In this document: piece by piece, positions 6,913 through 16,236 of the stretch
Position numbering within the stretch: the first letter of the stretch is position 1
How the letters are laid out: the number at the start of each line of letters is the position of its first letter
Source: an uncultured Chryseobacterium sp.
Lineage (GTDB): Bacteria > Bacteroidota > Bacteroidia > Flavobacteriales > Weeksellaceae
Direction: 5' to 3'
Length of the DNA stretch: 64,000 nt
Assembly: GCA_913778085.1 (NCBI GenBank)
Contig: CAJYXJ010000065.1
Span: forward strand, 62,001-126,000
Notes under the pieces: generated by a model
Told to the model about the DNA's origin: nothing
What the model saw: the letters and a program-made list of their open reading frames with translations, nothing else
Databases searched by the model: none
Made by a program: the position numbers and the translations under genes

Positions 6913-7927
6913 ATTAAAATTTCCCGACAGTTATCTGACACTCTGGATTTTTCTGGCAATGGCTGCTGGCGTTTCATTAGGGTATTTTTTTCCGGGAATT
7001 TCGGAAGTTACCAAATCATTTTCTTCCGGAACTACAAATATCCCTCTGGCAGTAGGATTGATCCTCATGATGTATCCTCCATTGGCAAAAGTGGATTACA
7101 GCCTGCTTCCGAAGGTTTTTACTGATAAAAAAGTAATCTCGGTTTCGTTAGTTTTAAACTGGATTGTGGGCCCGGTCCTGATGTTTGTGCTCGCAGTAGT
7201 ATTTCTTAGAAACGAACCGGATTATATGGTCGGTCTGATTCTGATCGGCCTGGCAAGATGTATCGCTATGGTAATTGTCTGGAATGATCTTGCAAAGGGA
7301 AACCGGGAATATGCAGCCCTTTTGGTGGCACTAAACAGTATTTTCCAGATTTTTTCCTATAGTTTTTTCGCCTGGCTTTTCATTAATGTACTTCCTCAGA
7401 AGTTAGGATTGGGAAGCTTCAACGTCTCTGTACCCATGCGCGAAGTCACTGAAAGTGTACTCATCTATCTGGGAATTCCGTTTTTAGCTGGATTTTTATC
7501 GCGTTACCTTCTTATTGTATTCAGGGGCAAGGAATGGTACGACCGGAAATTTATTCCTGCTGTTTCACCCGTTACCCTCTACGCTTTGCTTTTTACCATT
7601 GTGCTGATGTTCAGCCTGAAAGGGGATCAGATCTTAGAACTTCCGTTGGATGTGATCAAAGTTGCCATTCCGTTAATTATTTATTTCGTCCTCATGTTTT
7701 TTATCAGTTTTTTACTGAACAAAATGACGAAGGTGCCTTATGATAAAAACGTTTCGGTCGCTTTTACGGCAACAGGAAACAATTTTGAACTGGCCATTGC
7801 AGTAAGCATAGCTGTTTTCGGAATTCATTCTGCACAGGCTTTTGTAGGGGTGATCGGTCCCCTGGTTGAAGTTCCCGTGCTTATTGTTTTAGTGAAAGCA
7901 AGCTTATATTTAAAACAAAAATATTAG
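6902..7927 (+). CDS. ACR3-family arsenite efflux transporter
   Basis: This 341-residue membrane protein has about ten hydrophobic helices. It exports arsenite (and possibly antimonite) using the proton gradient. Family marks are the conserved cysteine of helix 4 in [13 protein letters not shown] (Cys120), [20 protein letters not shown] near the N-terminus, and the late helix [18 protein letters not shown]. It overlaps the reductase gene and closes the operon; no terminator hairpin is obvious after it. The set regulator, reductase and ACR3 without ArsA is a complete minimal detoxification route. Confidence 0.95.
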   Translation: MNPKLKFPDSYLTLWIFLAMAAGVSLGYFFPGISEVTKSFSSGTTNIPLAVGLILMMYPPLAKVDYSLLPKVFTDKKVISVSLVLNWIVGPVLMFVLAVVFLRNEPDYMVGLILIGLARCIAMVIVWNDLAKGNREYAALLVALNSIFQIFSYSFFAWLFINVLPQKLGLGSFNVSVPMREVTESVLIYLGIPFLAGFLSRYLLIVFRGKEWYDRKFIPAVSPVTLYALLFTIVLMFSLKGDQILELPLDVIKVAIPLIIYFVLMFFISFLLNKMTKVPYDKNVSVAFTATGNNFELAIAVSIAVFGIHSAQAFVGVIGPLVEVPVLIVLVKASLYLKQKY

Positions 7928-7994
7928 GATCCGCAGCGTTACACCAATTACAAAATCATTAAAATGAATGCTTTCAATCTCGCCGGAAATTTCG

Positions 7995-8002
7995 TACTTT
8001 TG
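7995..8002 (+). promoter_or_regulatory. Probable -7 box of the glyA promoter
   Basis: TACTTTTG fits TAnnTTTG and lies 31 bases before the glyA ATG. No clear TTG is seen at the usual upstream distance. Confidence 0.5.
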
Positions 8003-8032
8003 GCATGAAAAATTTCTAAAATAAAAAGTAAA

Positions 8033-9298
8033 ATGGACATTATTTTCGACCTGATTGAAAAAGAAAGACAAAGACAGACTCATGGTATTGAGATGATTGC
8101 GTCAGAAAACTTTGTTTCTGATAATGTGATGAAAGCGGTGGGAAGCGTATTGACGAACAAATATGCTGAAGGATATCCCGGAAAAAGATATTATGGAGGA
8201 TGTGAAGTTGTAGATGAGGTCGAAACCCTGGCGATTGAAAGAGCAAAAGAACTTTTCGGAATCGAGTATGCAAATGTTCAGCCTCATTCAGGTTCCCAGG
8301 CGAATGCAGCTATTTATTTGGCGGTTCTGAAGCCGGGTGACAAAATTATGGGAATGGACCTTTCGATGGGAGGGCACCTTACCCACGGTTCATCGGTAAA
8401 CTTTTCGGGGATCCAGTACGATGTGGTTTCTTACGGTGTTCAGCAGGAAACCGGCCTTATCGATTACGATCAGATGAGGGAAGTGGCCTTAAGAGAAAAG
8501 CCGAAAATGCTTATCGCAGGTTTCTCAGCCTATTCCAGGGATCTTGATTATGCAAAATTCAGAGAGGTGGCGGATGAAATCGGAGCGACGCTTTGGGCGG
8601 ATATCGCACACCCGGCAGGTCTTGTGGCTAAAGGTCTTCTGAATAATCCGTTTGAACATTGCCATATTGTAACTACAACTACTCATAAGACATTGAGAGG
8701 TCCGAGAGGAGGGATGATCATGATGGGGAAAGATTTTGAAAATACATACGGTCACAAAACCCCGAAAGGTGAGATCAAAATGATGAGCCAGGTTCTGGAC
8801 GGAGCTGTTTTCCCGGGAATTCAGGGTGGCCCGCTGGAACACGTCATTGCAGGAAAAGCAGTAGCTTTTGGCGAAGCATTGGATAATAAGTTCATGACGT
8901 ATGCCAAGCAGGTTCAGTCCAACGCGCAGGCTTTAGCCAAGGCGATGATCGACAGAGGATTCGATATCGTAAGTGGTGGAACGGATAATCACCTGATGCT
9001 GGTAGACCTTAGAAATAAAAACGTGAACGGTAAGGAAACCGAAAAAGCATTGGTACTGGCCGATATTACCTGCAACAAAAACATGGTTCCTTTTGATGAT
9101 AAGTCACCGTTTACGACTTCGGGAATCAGATTGGGTACCGCAGCCATCACCACAAGAGGGTTGAAAGAAAACGATATGGATACGATTGCCGGATTTATTT
9201 CTGAAGTAGTAGACAATATCAAAAATGAAGAAGTGATCACTTCCGTAAGAAAGAAAGTGAATGATTTAATGGAAGGTAAGGCCTTATTCAACTATTAA
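8033..9298 (+). CDS. glyA: Serine hydroxymethyltransferase
   Basis: This 421-residue enzyme is the usual length for the family. It interconverts serine and glycine and charges tetrahydrofolate with a one-carbon unit, using pyridoxal phosphate. The PLP lysine lies in [14 protein letters not shown] (Lys219). Other hallmarks are [14 protein letters not shown] at the N-terminus, the [16 protein letters not shown] loop and [11 protein letters not shown]. It is monocistronic, with its own -7 box and a terminator downstream. It is cytosolic and housekeeping. Confidence 0.98.
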   Translation: MDIIFDLIEKERQRQTHGIEMIASENFVSDNVMKAVGSVLTNKYAEGYPGKRYYGGCEVVDEVETLAIERAKELFGIEYANVQPHSGSQANAAIYLAVLKPGDKIMGMDLSMGGHLTHGSSVNFSGIQYDVVSYGVQQETGLIDYDQMREVALREKPKMLIAGFSAYSRDLDYAKFREVADEIGATLWADIAHPAGLVAKGLLNNPFEHCHIVTTTTHKTLRGPRGGMIMMGKDFENTYGHKTPKGEIKMMSQVLDGAVFPGIQGGPLEHVIAGKAVAFGEALDNKFMTYAKQVQSNAQALAKAMIDRGFDIVSGGTDNHLMLVDLRNKNVNGKETEKALVLADITCNKNMVPFDDKSPFTTSGIRLGTAAITTRGLKENDMDTIAGFISEVVDNIKNEEVITSVRKKVNDLMEGKALFNY

Positions 9299-9349
9299 AA
9301 ATTGCTTTTGGCCGATAGCCTTTGCTTGTTGGCTTTCAACATAAAACAG

Positions 9350-9383
9350 AAAGAGGTTCAAAGTATTTTGTGCCTCTTTTTTA
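9350..9383 (+). terminator. Terminator after glyA
   Basis: AAAGAGG / CCTCTTT arms (9350-9356 and 9373-9379), with a partly paired interior, are followed by a T run. It is about 50 bases past the glyA stop. Confidence 0.75.
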
Positions 9384-9518
9384 TAAACAGCTATTTTAAT
9401 GACCCACTAAGTAGCTGATAGCAATTGGCTTTTTTGCTGTCTGATTTATAGTCAGAATTTTAAAATTCGAAAACGTATTATTAAATTATTTCAAGTACTT
9501 ATCAACATCAAATCAGAA

Positions 9519-9983
9519 ATGAACTCCGAGAAAAAATCGTATACATTTGAAGAAATAAAACAGAAGCTGGTCAATTATTGTGTTTACCAGGACCGGTGCC
9601 ATGCGGAGGTAGAGCAGAAAATGCGGGAGTTTGTTTTGATCCCGGAAGCGAAAGAAGAAATCCTTCTGTACCTGATGCAAGAAAACTACCTGAACGAAGA
9701 ACGGTTCACCCGAAGCTATATCCGTGGGAAATTTTATCTGAAAAATTGGGGAAAAACAAAGATCAAGGTGCATTTGAAACAAAAAGGAATTCATGATAAA
9801 TTAATTGCTTCCTGTTTTGATGAAATTGATGAAAATGATTATTTAAAGATTATCCGTAAGGTGTACGAAAATTATGAAAGTAAATTAAAAGGCTTGAACG
9901 ATTATCAAAAAAAGTTAAAAACTATTAAATATCTGTTAAGCAGAGGTTTTGAATATGATGCCATTTTGCAGGTAAATGATTGA
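9519..9983 (+). CDS. recX: RecX-family regulatory protein
   Basis: This is a 154-residue, Lys/Glu-rich, all-helical protein of RecX size. RecX proteins bind RecA filaments and restrain their activity. The repeats of three-helix units show in YCVYQDRCHAEVEQKM, YLMQENYLNEERFTRSYIRG and IHDKLIASCFDEI, and LSRGFEYDAI near the end is the typical last unit. recA is not adjacent; the gene stands alone after glyA and no clear promoter box is seen. Family assignment rests on this pattern. Confidence 0.87.
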   Translation: MNSEKKSYTFEEIKQKLVNYCVYQDRCHAEVEQKMREFVLIPEAKEEILLYLMQENYLNEERFTRSYIRGKFYLKNWGKTKIKVHLKQKGIHDKLIASCFDEIDENDYLKIIRKVYENYESKLKGLNDYQKKLKTIKYLLSRGFEYDAILQVND

Positions 9984-10024
9984 AAATTAACATATTTGTA
10001 ATTTTAACATTCATTAATATTATT

Positions 10025-10032
10025 TAGTTTTG
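10025..10032 (+). promoter_or_regulatory. Probable -7 box for the surface-protein gene
   Basis: TAGTTTTG fits TAnnTTTG and lies 20 bases before the ATG at 10053. The nearest TTTG (9995-9998) is 26 bases upstream, longer than usual. Confidence 0.4.
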
Positions 10033-10052
10033 CCAAACAAAAAGATAATTAT

Positions 10053-13000
10053 ATGAATTTTAAATTACACACGACATCAAAGATACTTTATGCGTTTTTG
10101 ATGGCTCTGTTCTCGGTCTGGGGATGGGGGCAGAGTATCACCATCGATTTAACTTCTGCTGGAGGTTCTGCTAATATCGGAAACAATTCCTATGCTAGTG
10201 GAGCGGAAAGAACATGGACTCAAAATACGGTTGCCTTTGGAGGGAAAGCAATTACTGCGGCGCAAAGTCCGAATATTGGAACAATACAATTTCAGGGATC
10301 AAATGGGGTTATTTATAATACGACAGCAATTCCAGGAAGAATCAAAACAATTCAGGTAAATCAAAGCGCTTCATCAAGCTACACACTTTCAGGAGGAACT
10401 TCCAGACTTGTAAATGCTGCAGCCAGTAATTATACAGTAGGAGGTAGTAATGCAGGCTCTGTTACAGGTACAACCTGGACCTCAGCAGATCTCTCATCAC
10501 AGAATTATACTTTTTTTGCTCTTAAAAAAGGTGCTAATGCAGGTTATATTAATTCAATTGTAATTACATATGAGCCTTTAACCACTCCTAACTTAAGCGT
10601 AACAGGAACTTTTAACAATTTTTCATATGTAGAAGGGAATGGGCCCTCAACTATTCAGTCAGTATCTGTTTCAGGAACCAACTTAGATAACAGTGCAGTT
10701 ACCGTTTCAGCTCCTGCAAGTTATGAGGTTTCTTTAACAAATACCAATGATTTTGCTGGTAGCAAGACAATAGCTTATTCAAATGGAACTTTCACTAATC
10801 AGAATGTTTATGTGAGACTAAAGTCCGGTCTTGCTAGTGGAAGCTATAATGGAAATAATCTTACCATTTCAGGAGGAAATGCGTCTGCATCAAATATTAC
10901 TTTAAGTGGTTCGGTTACTGTACCTCCACCTGTAAATGACCTATGTTCAGCCGCAACTGCTTTAACATCGGGAAATACTGTAAACGGATCTATGGTTAAT
11001 GCAACAGCAACATCCGGCCTTACTGCTTCTCCAACGAAAAAAGATGTCTGGTATAAATACACTGCATTAAATTCCGGTAACCATATTATTACTGCTAATT
11101 TTGCTTCAGGTGCTGATTTAGATATTCATATTTATACTGGAACTTGTCCTACATCGGGTAGTGCTGCATTTGTTGGTCAGACAGTAGGTGGTACCTCTGA
11201 GGTTCTTAATGCCAATTTCGTAAGTGGAACTGATTACTACATCCGAGTTATCGATTATGATGATAATGCTATTGCATTTACCATCACTCTACAAGAACCG
11301 CTGCCTTGTGCAGCTCCGGGAGTTGCTTCAAACTTAAATCTAACGCCAACATCAAGCTCTGTTTCCGGAACATTTACAGCAAATACGGCTTCTGGTTATA
11401 TGGTAATTGTCAGTCCTAATACTACATTATCGTCACTCCCTGTTAACGGAACAATATATAGTGTTGGTGATTCTTTTGGTGGGGGAACGGTGGTAAAATA
11501 TTCTTCTGGTAATACTTTTACTGCAAACAACTTAAGTCAGACAACAAATTATTCAGTTTTTGTATTTTCATATAACAATCAATGTTTAGGTGAGCCATTT
11601 TATAGTTCCTCATCCCTGAATGGTAATTCAACAACGTTATCTGGACCTTGCTTAAATGAAGATTTTTCATCAAATTCCCAACCTAATGGATGGATCGATA
11701 CTACTATGGGTATCACTTATTCTTCTGGATATGCAGATATGGCTGTTACTACTGGGTCAATAACTACATCAGCTTTATCAAATCCTTCTCAGTTAAAATT
11801 TGATTTATCAAGAACTACTAATACTACATCTAAAGTGCTTTATGTAGAAATTTCAACGACAAGCCAAACTACAGGATTTACTGTAGTTGATACCTATAAT
11901 CACTCAAATACTTCTTCAGGAAGTAATAGCATTACAGTGGATCTTTCTGCTTATTCTTCGAACAATAATGTTTATATACGCTTTAGAAGAGATCAGGGGA
12001 ACACATCCCCTTGGAGGATTGATAATGTGCAAGTATTTTGTGCTACATCAATTACTGTGACTAACTGGACTAATTCTGGATGGTCAAATGGCACACCTTC
12101 AACAACTATTAATGCTGTAATTGAGGGAACTTACTCCACAACATCACAACCAGCATTTACTGCAAAAAATCTAATCATTAAAAACGGCGGAGTTCTGGAA
12201 ATTAACGGGACAAATACGATTAATGCTGCAGACATAACGGTAGAAGACGGAGGTAATCTGATCATCAAAGATTCGGGAGTGCTGAATCAGACGGGAGCTT
12301 TTAAAGTGCTTAAAAATTCAGCGAGCGTACAGAATAAATATGCTTTCTGGTCTTCCCCTGTTGCCAACCAAAACTTATTTACGGCGTATGCCAACGGTTC
12401 TTCATCCACGGCTCCGTTGTATGTGATGAGCTATGATCCGGCAACCAATTTATATCCAACGATTGCGAATGACAATGCCAACTTCACCAACAATGCAGGA
12501 AAAGGATATTCGATAAAGGTTCCTGCCACCAATGCAAGTCTGGTTTTCGGAGGAGCTTCCCAGGTTCCTAACAACGGGACGATCAATGTAGCTTTGAGTA
12601 ATGCCGGAGACGGATATAATTTAATTGGTAATCCTTATCCTTCAAACGTGAATCTGACTGATTTTTATACGGCCAACAATTCAGCCATTGAACCGACCTT
12701 ATGGTTCTGGGATAATACAACAGGAAATGTTACGACACAAACCGGGAATACCTCAGTGAATGTAGGCTTTGCTACTTTCAATGCGCAATCGGGAACCTGG
12801 ACCGAAGCACCGAATACCCAGTCTTACGGTTCTGCAGCCCTGAATTCTTTAGGCAGTTTTGCTAAGATCAGTCAAGGTTTTATCGTAAAATCAATTAATG
12901 GAACAGCTGCTACATTTACAAATGCGATGCGTACTTCAGCAGCAGCTGTTACGACGAATAAAAATGTAAATGCTTTGGAAGGTAAATACTGGATCAGGCT

Positions 13001-13622
13001 GACCACATCTTACGGGAATACCTTTACTCAGGCAATTACCTACAACCAAGGTGCTTCTGATGCTTACGATGTGTACGATTCAAGAGCAATGGGAATGGGC
13101 TCTGATGCATTCTACAGTCTGGCAGGAACTGAAAAACTGGTAATCCAGGGTAGAGCACCTTTCCAGATCAATGATGTTGTGCCATTAGGTAACAAGCATT
13201 TTGAAAACGGAGACTTTACAATTTCCCTGTCTCACAAAGAAGGGTTATTTACAAACGGCCAGCCCATCTATCTTCATGATAAGCAAACCGGAACATATAC
13301 CAATCTGCAATCTGGGAATTATACTTTCGCGGCAAATTCGGGAGACTTTACGAACCGATTTGAAATCGTATATAAATTGAATGTTTTATCTACGAATGAG
13401 GCTGAAAAGGGAACTTTTGAAGTTTACAGAGAGGGTGAAGACTTCATAGTAAGAAATCATCATAATATCCAATCTGTTGAAGTTTTTGATTCTGCCGGAA
13501 GAAAAATCCAGCAGATATCAGCTAACTCTAAATCAGTTACTGTAAAAATTCAGGCAAAAGGAGTATATATTCTGAAAGCCGTTTCCGCAGGAAAACCATT
13601 TACCCAAAAAATAATTAAATAA
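10053..13622 (+). CDS. Large T9SS-secreted surface protein (1189 residues)
   Basis: A signal peptide spans about residues 1-27 (ending WGWGQS). A Ser/Thr/Asn-rich multidomain exterior follows. At about 180-290 is a beta-sandwich of the type LSVSGTNL and YEVSLTN; at 295-415 a PPC-like domain (VNDLCSAA, DVWYKYTA, YYIRVIDYDDN). Next come a fibronectin-like region (to about 530), a jelly-roll segment ending SPWRIDNVQVFC, and a conserved module with ENGDFTISLSHKEG. The last ~70 residues form a type A T9SS sorting domain (EVFDSAGRKIQ, KGVYILKAVSAGK, tail FTQKIIK), which predicts export through the outer membrane and surface attachment. No enzyme motif is seen, so an adhesin or matrix role is a guess. 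The small gene 13624 follows one base later. Confidence 0.85.
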   Translation: MNFKLHTTSKILYAFLMALFSVWGWGQSITIDLTSAGGSANIGNNSYASGAERTWTQNTVAFGGKAITAAQSPNIGTIQFQGSNGVIYNTTAIPGRIKTIQVNQSASSSYTLSGGTSRLVNAAASNYTVGGSNAGSVTGTTWTSADLSSQNYTFFALKKGANAGYINSIVITYEPLTTPNLSVTGTFNNFSYVEGNGPSTIQSVSVSGTNLDNSAVTVSAPASYEVSLTNTNDFAGSKTIAYSNGTFTNQNVYVRLKSGLASGSYNGNNLTISGGNASASNITLSGSVTVPPPVNDLCSAATALTSGNTVNGSMVNATATSGLTASPTKKDVWYKYTALNSGNHIITANFASGADLDIHIYTGTCPTSGSAAFVGQTVGGTSEVLNANFVSGTDYYIRVIDYDDNAIAFTITLQEPLPCAAPGVASNLNLTPTSSSVSGTFTANTASGYMVIVSPNTTLSSLPVNGTIYSVGDSFGGGTVVKYSSGNTFTANNLSQTTNYSVFVFSYNNQCLGEPFYSSSSLNGNSTTLSGPCLNEDFSSNSQPNGWIDTTMGITYSSGYADMAVTTGSITTSALSNPSQLKFDLSRTTNTTSKVLYVEISTTSQTTGFTVVDTYNHSNTSSGSNSITVDLSAYSSNNNVYIRFRRDQGNTSPWRIDNVQVFCATSITVTNWTNSGWSNGTPSTTINAVIEGTYSTTSQPAFTAKNLIIKNGGVLEINGTNTINAADITVEDGGNLIIKDSGVLNQTGAFKVLKNSASVQNKYAFWSSPVANQNLFTAYANGSSSTAPLYVMSYDPATNLYPTIANDNANFTNNAGKGYSIKVPATNASLVFGGASQVPNNGTINVALSNAGDGYNLIGNPYPSNVNLTDFYTANNSAIEPTLWFWDNTTGNVTTQTGNTSVNVGFATFNAQSGTWTEAPNTQSYGSAALNSLGSFAKISQGFIVKSINGTAATFTNAMRTSAAAVTTNKNVNALEGKYWIRLTTSYGNTFTQAITYNQGASDAYDVYDSRAMGMGSDAFYSLAGTEKLVIQGRAPFQINDVVPLGNKHFENGDFTISLSHKEGLFTNGQPIYLHDKQTGTYTNLQSGNYTFAANSGDFTNRFEIVYKLNVLSTNEAEKGTFEVYREGEDFIVRNHHNIQSVEVFDSAGRKIQQISANSKSVTVKIQAKGVYILKAVSAGKPFTQKIIK

Positions 13623-13623
13623 A

Positions 13624-13866
13624 ATGAAAAAGATAATCATCATATTTTCGCTGATTGTTTCCGGATTTTTGTCGGCTCAATCTGATAATCCTTATATTTA
13701 TGACCAACCTGATGAAACATCTGAAATGCAGGATAAAAGTACTCCTGCAGGACCGGGAGATCCTGGTGCCGCTCCGATAAATGAGTACGTTCCTTTCCTT
13801 TTTATGGTGGCAGCTGTTCTGGCATTTACCGCTTCATATAAGAAAAAGGCAATCGAAAAAAATTAA
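13624..13866 (+). CDS. 80-residue signal peptide/PGDP/membrane/lysine protein, unknown function
   Basis: The start codon comes one base after the stop of the T9SS protein, so the two should be co-translated. The layout has three parts. A signal peptide spans 1-19 (ends FLSAQ). An acidic linker leads to GPGDPGAAPINEY (residues 43-55). A single membrane helix (about 56-72) is followed by KKK and a charged end. Short proteins with PGDP-PID/N, a helix and a basic tail look like substrates of a C-terminal membrane sorting system; I recall names such as PID-CTERM for similar flavobacterial proteins but cannot verify the match. It could be an inner-membrane partner of the secreted neighbour. It is closed by a terminator at 13884. 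Confidence 0.8.
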   Translation: MKKIIIIFSLIVSGFLSAQSDNPYIYDQPDETSEMQDKSTPAGPGDPGAAPINEYVPFLFMVAAVLAFTASYKKKAIEKN

Positions 13867-13883
13867 ATTACAAAGGATACCAC

Positions 13884-13914
13884 ATTCCCGAAGCAGATGC
13901 TTCGGGAATTTTTA
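13884..13914 (+). terminator. Terminator after the surface-protein pair
   Basis: A perfect 11-bp stem, ATTCCCGAAGC / GCTTCGGGAAT (13884-13894 and 13899-13909), with loop AGAT is followed by T-rich sequence. Confidence 0.93.
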
Positions 13915-14111
13915 TAATATTTCAAAGTAATCTATGCTGTAATTACCCTTTGGCATTGTACAGAAATATATCCATATAGTCAATAGAACATTAAGGAAAA
14001 CTTTATTTGAAGATTTTCTTTTAGTTATTTTTAGATTAATTTTTTTGGTTAATCATTTGATAATTAATAGTATATGTTTTGATGTAAAGTGACCCCTAAT
14101 ATTTAATTTTT

Positions 14112-14137
14112 TTGTAATCATAATATTGTTAGATTTG
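14112..14137 (+). promoter_or_regulatory. Probable promoter of the polysaccharide locus
   Basis: TAGATTTG at 14130-14137 is a consensus -7 box, and TTG at 14112-14114 gives a 15-base spacer, slightly short. The start codon at 14168 is 31 bases downstream. Confidence 0.5.
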
Positions 14138-14167
14138 CAAAACTAAATTAAACACCAAAAATGCTGG

Positions 14168-16156
14168 ATGAAAAAGCTGACTGATGCTTTTAATGCTATT
14201 TACAACGGAGATAATATTGTTAAGCTTACCGAATTAAGATATATCCCTAGATGGTCAGTTATTCTTATTGATATTTCAATAGTGCTGCTATCCATATTCT
14301 TTTCTCATTTTTTTCTTGAAAATCTTCATGTAAGAATTCATTTTCCACAATATATTTTAGAACAGAAACTCTTACTGGTAGGGATCAATATTCTGTTTAT
14401 GTTTGTTTTTAAAACCTATGCAGGAATCATAAGGCATTCAACATTTTTTGATTTTTTCAAAATTATTTTATCATCCGGAAGTACATTGGCTACTTTAGTC
14501 ATCGTTAATTTTTTTACTGAAATATCGCTGGGAAAATCTTTGTTTTTATATCCATATCTGTTTCTTTATTTCTTTATTTCGGTAACGGTTATGTTTTTTT
14601 TCAGAATGTTTATCAAACAGTTTTTTAATGTTCTGATCGATTTCAAAGGGTCCGCATCCAAGATTAGAGTGGCGGTGGTAGGTGTTGGGGATGCCTCTGT
14701 TTCTTTAGCAAGAGCTATATTACACAATCCCAATTATCCATACCGTTTAGAAGGTTTCCTTACCAGAAGATCAGATTCCCACAAAGCTTTGCTGTTAGGC
14801 CATAAAATCTATAATATTGATAAATTTTGTGGAAACAAACCTATTATGAGTCAGTTTGATGCGGTTTTGATCATTAAAGAAATAATGTCGAAGCAGGAAC
14901 TTGAAGAATGGATGACCTGTGCACTGGATCATGGTCTGAAAGTTCTGAAGGCTCCCACTTTAAGCAAGATGCGCGATTCTGATCTGGTAGGAGGAATCCG
15001 TCATTTACAGATCGAGGATCTTTTAAACCGCAGACCTATAAAGATTGAAAATGAAGAAGTAAGAAAAAGACATTTTGAGAAAAATGTACTGGTAACTGGC
15101 GGAGCAGGTTCTATCGGAAGCGAAATTGTAAGACAGGTTGCTCAGTTTAACCCTTCTTTAATTGTAGTGCTGGATCAGGCGGAATCTCCCTTATACGAAT
15201 TGGAACTGGAATTACTGGAGAAATTCCCGGAGCAGAAGTTTAAGTTTGTATTGGCGGATATTTCAAACAGCTACAGATTAGAGAAGATATTTGAAATATA
15301 TAAGTTTTCAATGGTTTACCATGCTGCCGCTTACAAGCATGTTCCTTTAATAGAAGAAAACCCGCATGAAGCTATTTTTGTTAATGTGTTAGGGACCAAA
15401 AATCTTGCTGTTCTTTCTAAAAAATATAAAGTGAACCGATTTGTCATGGTCTCAACGGATAAGGCCGTCAATCCGACCAATGTCATGGGGGCTTCAAAAC
15501 GAACGGCAGAACTTTTTGTGCAGTCTCTACAAAATTCGGAAGGTAACGTTACAAAATTCATTACCACACGTTTCGGTAATGTGTTGGGATCAAACGGTTC
15601 CGTTATTCCGCATTTCAGAAAACAGATTGAAAAAGGTGGTCCCGTTACCATTACCCATCCTGATATTATCCGGTATTTTATGACGATATCCGAGGCATGT
15701 GAGCTGGTCCTTCAGGCAGGAACTATGGGAGGAGGCGGAGAAATCTATGTATTTGATATGGGAGAACCCGTGAAAATTTTAGATCTGGCAAGAAGAATGA
15801 TTAAGCTCTCCGGATACACACCGGATGTGGATATCCAGATCAAATTTATCGGCCTGAGACCCGGTGAAAAATTATATGAAGAATTGCTGAGCGACAATGC
15901 TACCACAATTCCCACCCATCATGAAAAAATAATGATCTCAAAGGATCCTTGTGTTGCATTTGAACAGATAGATCTTTTATGCAAAGAAATTGTGAAGTCA
16001 GCAGTTAAAAGAGATAAAGTACAGGTGGTCACCCTTTTGAAAACTATTGTACCTGAATTTATAAGCAATAACTCTCAGTTTGAAGCTTTGGATAAAAAAA
16101 CTGATTCTTTAGAACAAGGGGAACTGTTGCTTGGAGAACCGGATGCTACAGTATAA
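14168..16156 (+). CDS. Membrane-bound UDP-GlcNAc 4,6-dehydratase (CapD/WbpM/PglF type)
   Basis: This is a 662-residue protein. Four N-terminal membrane helices (about residues 30-155) are followed by a first nucleotide-binding fold (RVAVVGVGDASVSLARAIL). The catalytic short-chain dehydrogenase domain from about 305 has VLVTGGAGSIGSE, YHAAAYKHVPLIEENP and STDKAVNPTNVMGASKR. The Met-x3-Lys in place of Tyr-x3-Lys is normal for this family. It removes water across C4-C6 of UDP-GlcNAc, giving the 4-keto-6-deoxy intermediate that the C4 reductase at 35233 or the aminotransferase at 36771 could use. The ATG at 14168 is chosen because the ATG at 14161 opens only seven codons. It is the first gene of set 1. 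Confidence 0.92.
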   Translation: MKKLTDAFNAIYNGDNIVKLTELRYIPRWSVILIDISIVLLSIFFSHFFLENLHVRIHFPQYILEQKLLLVGINILFMFVFKTYAGIIRHSTFFDFFKIILSSGSTLATLVIVNFFTEISLGKSLFLYPYLFLYFFISVTVMFFFRMFIKQFFNVLIDFKGSASKIRVAVVGVGDASVSLARAILHNPNYPYRLEGFLTRRSDSHKALLLGHKIYNIDKFCGNKPIMSQFDAVLIIKEIMSKQELEEWMTCALDHGLKVLKAPTLSKMRDSDLVGGIRHLQIEDLLNRRPIKIENEEVRKRHFEKNVLVTGGAGSIGSEIVRQVAQFNPSLIVVLDQAESPLYELELELLEKFPEQKFKFVLADISNSYRLEKIFEIYKFSMVYHAAAYKHVPLIEENPHEAIFVNVLGTKNLAVLSKKYKVNRFVMVSTDKAVNPTNVMGASKRTAELFVQSLQNSEGNVTKFITTRFGNVLGSNGSVIPHFRKQIEKGGPVTITHPDIIRYFMTISEACELVLQAGTMGGGGEIYVFDMGEPVKILDLARRMIKLSGYTPDVDIQIKFIGLRPGEKLYEELLSDNATTIPTHHEKIMISKDPCVAFEQIDLLCKEIVKSAVKRDKVQVVTLLKTIVPEFISNNSQFEALDKKTDSLEQGELLLGEPDATV

Positions 16157-16208
16157 GTATAGGTTTTAATATAACTGAAAACAAATTTTATTTAGAAAAT
16201 AATAATCC

Positions 16209-16216
16209 TATTTTTG
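16209..16216 (+). promoter_or_regulatory. -7 box before the Wza gene
   Basis: TATTTTTG fits TAnnTTTG. Its last base is the G of the GTG that could be taken as the start of the next gene, so transcription would begin downstream of that GTG. No clear TTG sits at the expected distance. Confidence 0.45.
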
Positions 16217-16236
16217 TGAAAAAAATATCAAAAGAA

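Larger units (their letters stand above)
13867..14167. other. 301-base intergenic region before the polysaccharide locus
   Basis: It holds the terminator at 13884-13914, then about 200 bases of AT-rich sequence with no gene, then a probable promoter at 14112-14137. It is the natural boundary between the surface-protein pair and the polysaccharide cluster. Confidence 0.7.

Noticed and set aside
14161-14184. Seven-codon reading frame overlapping the start of the dehydratase gene
   Set aside because: It could be a regulatory mini-frame, but there is nothing in its sequence or context to support that; chance is enough.
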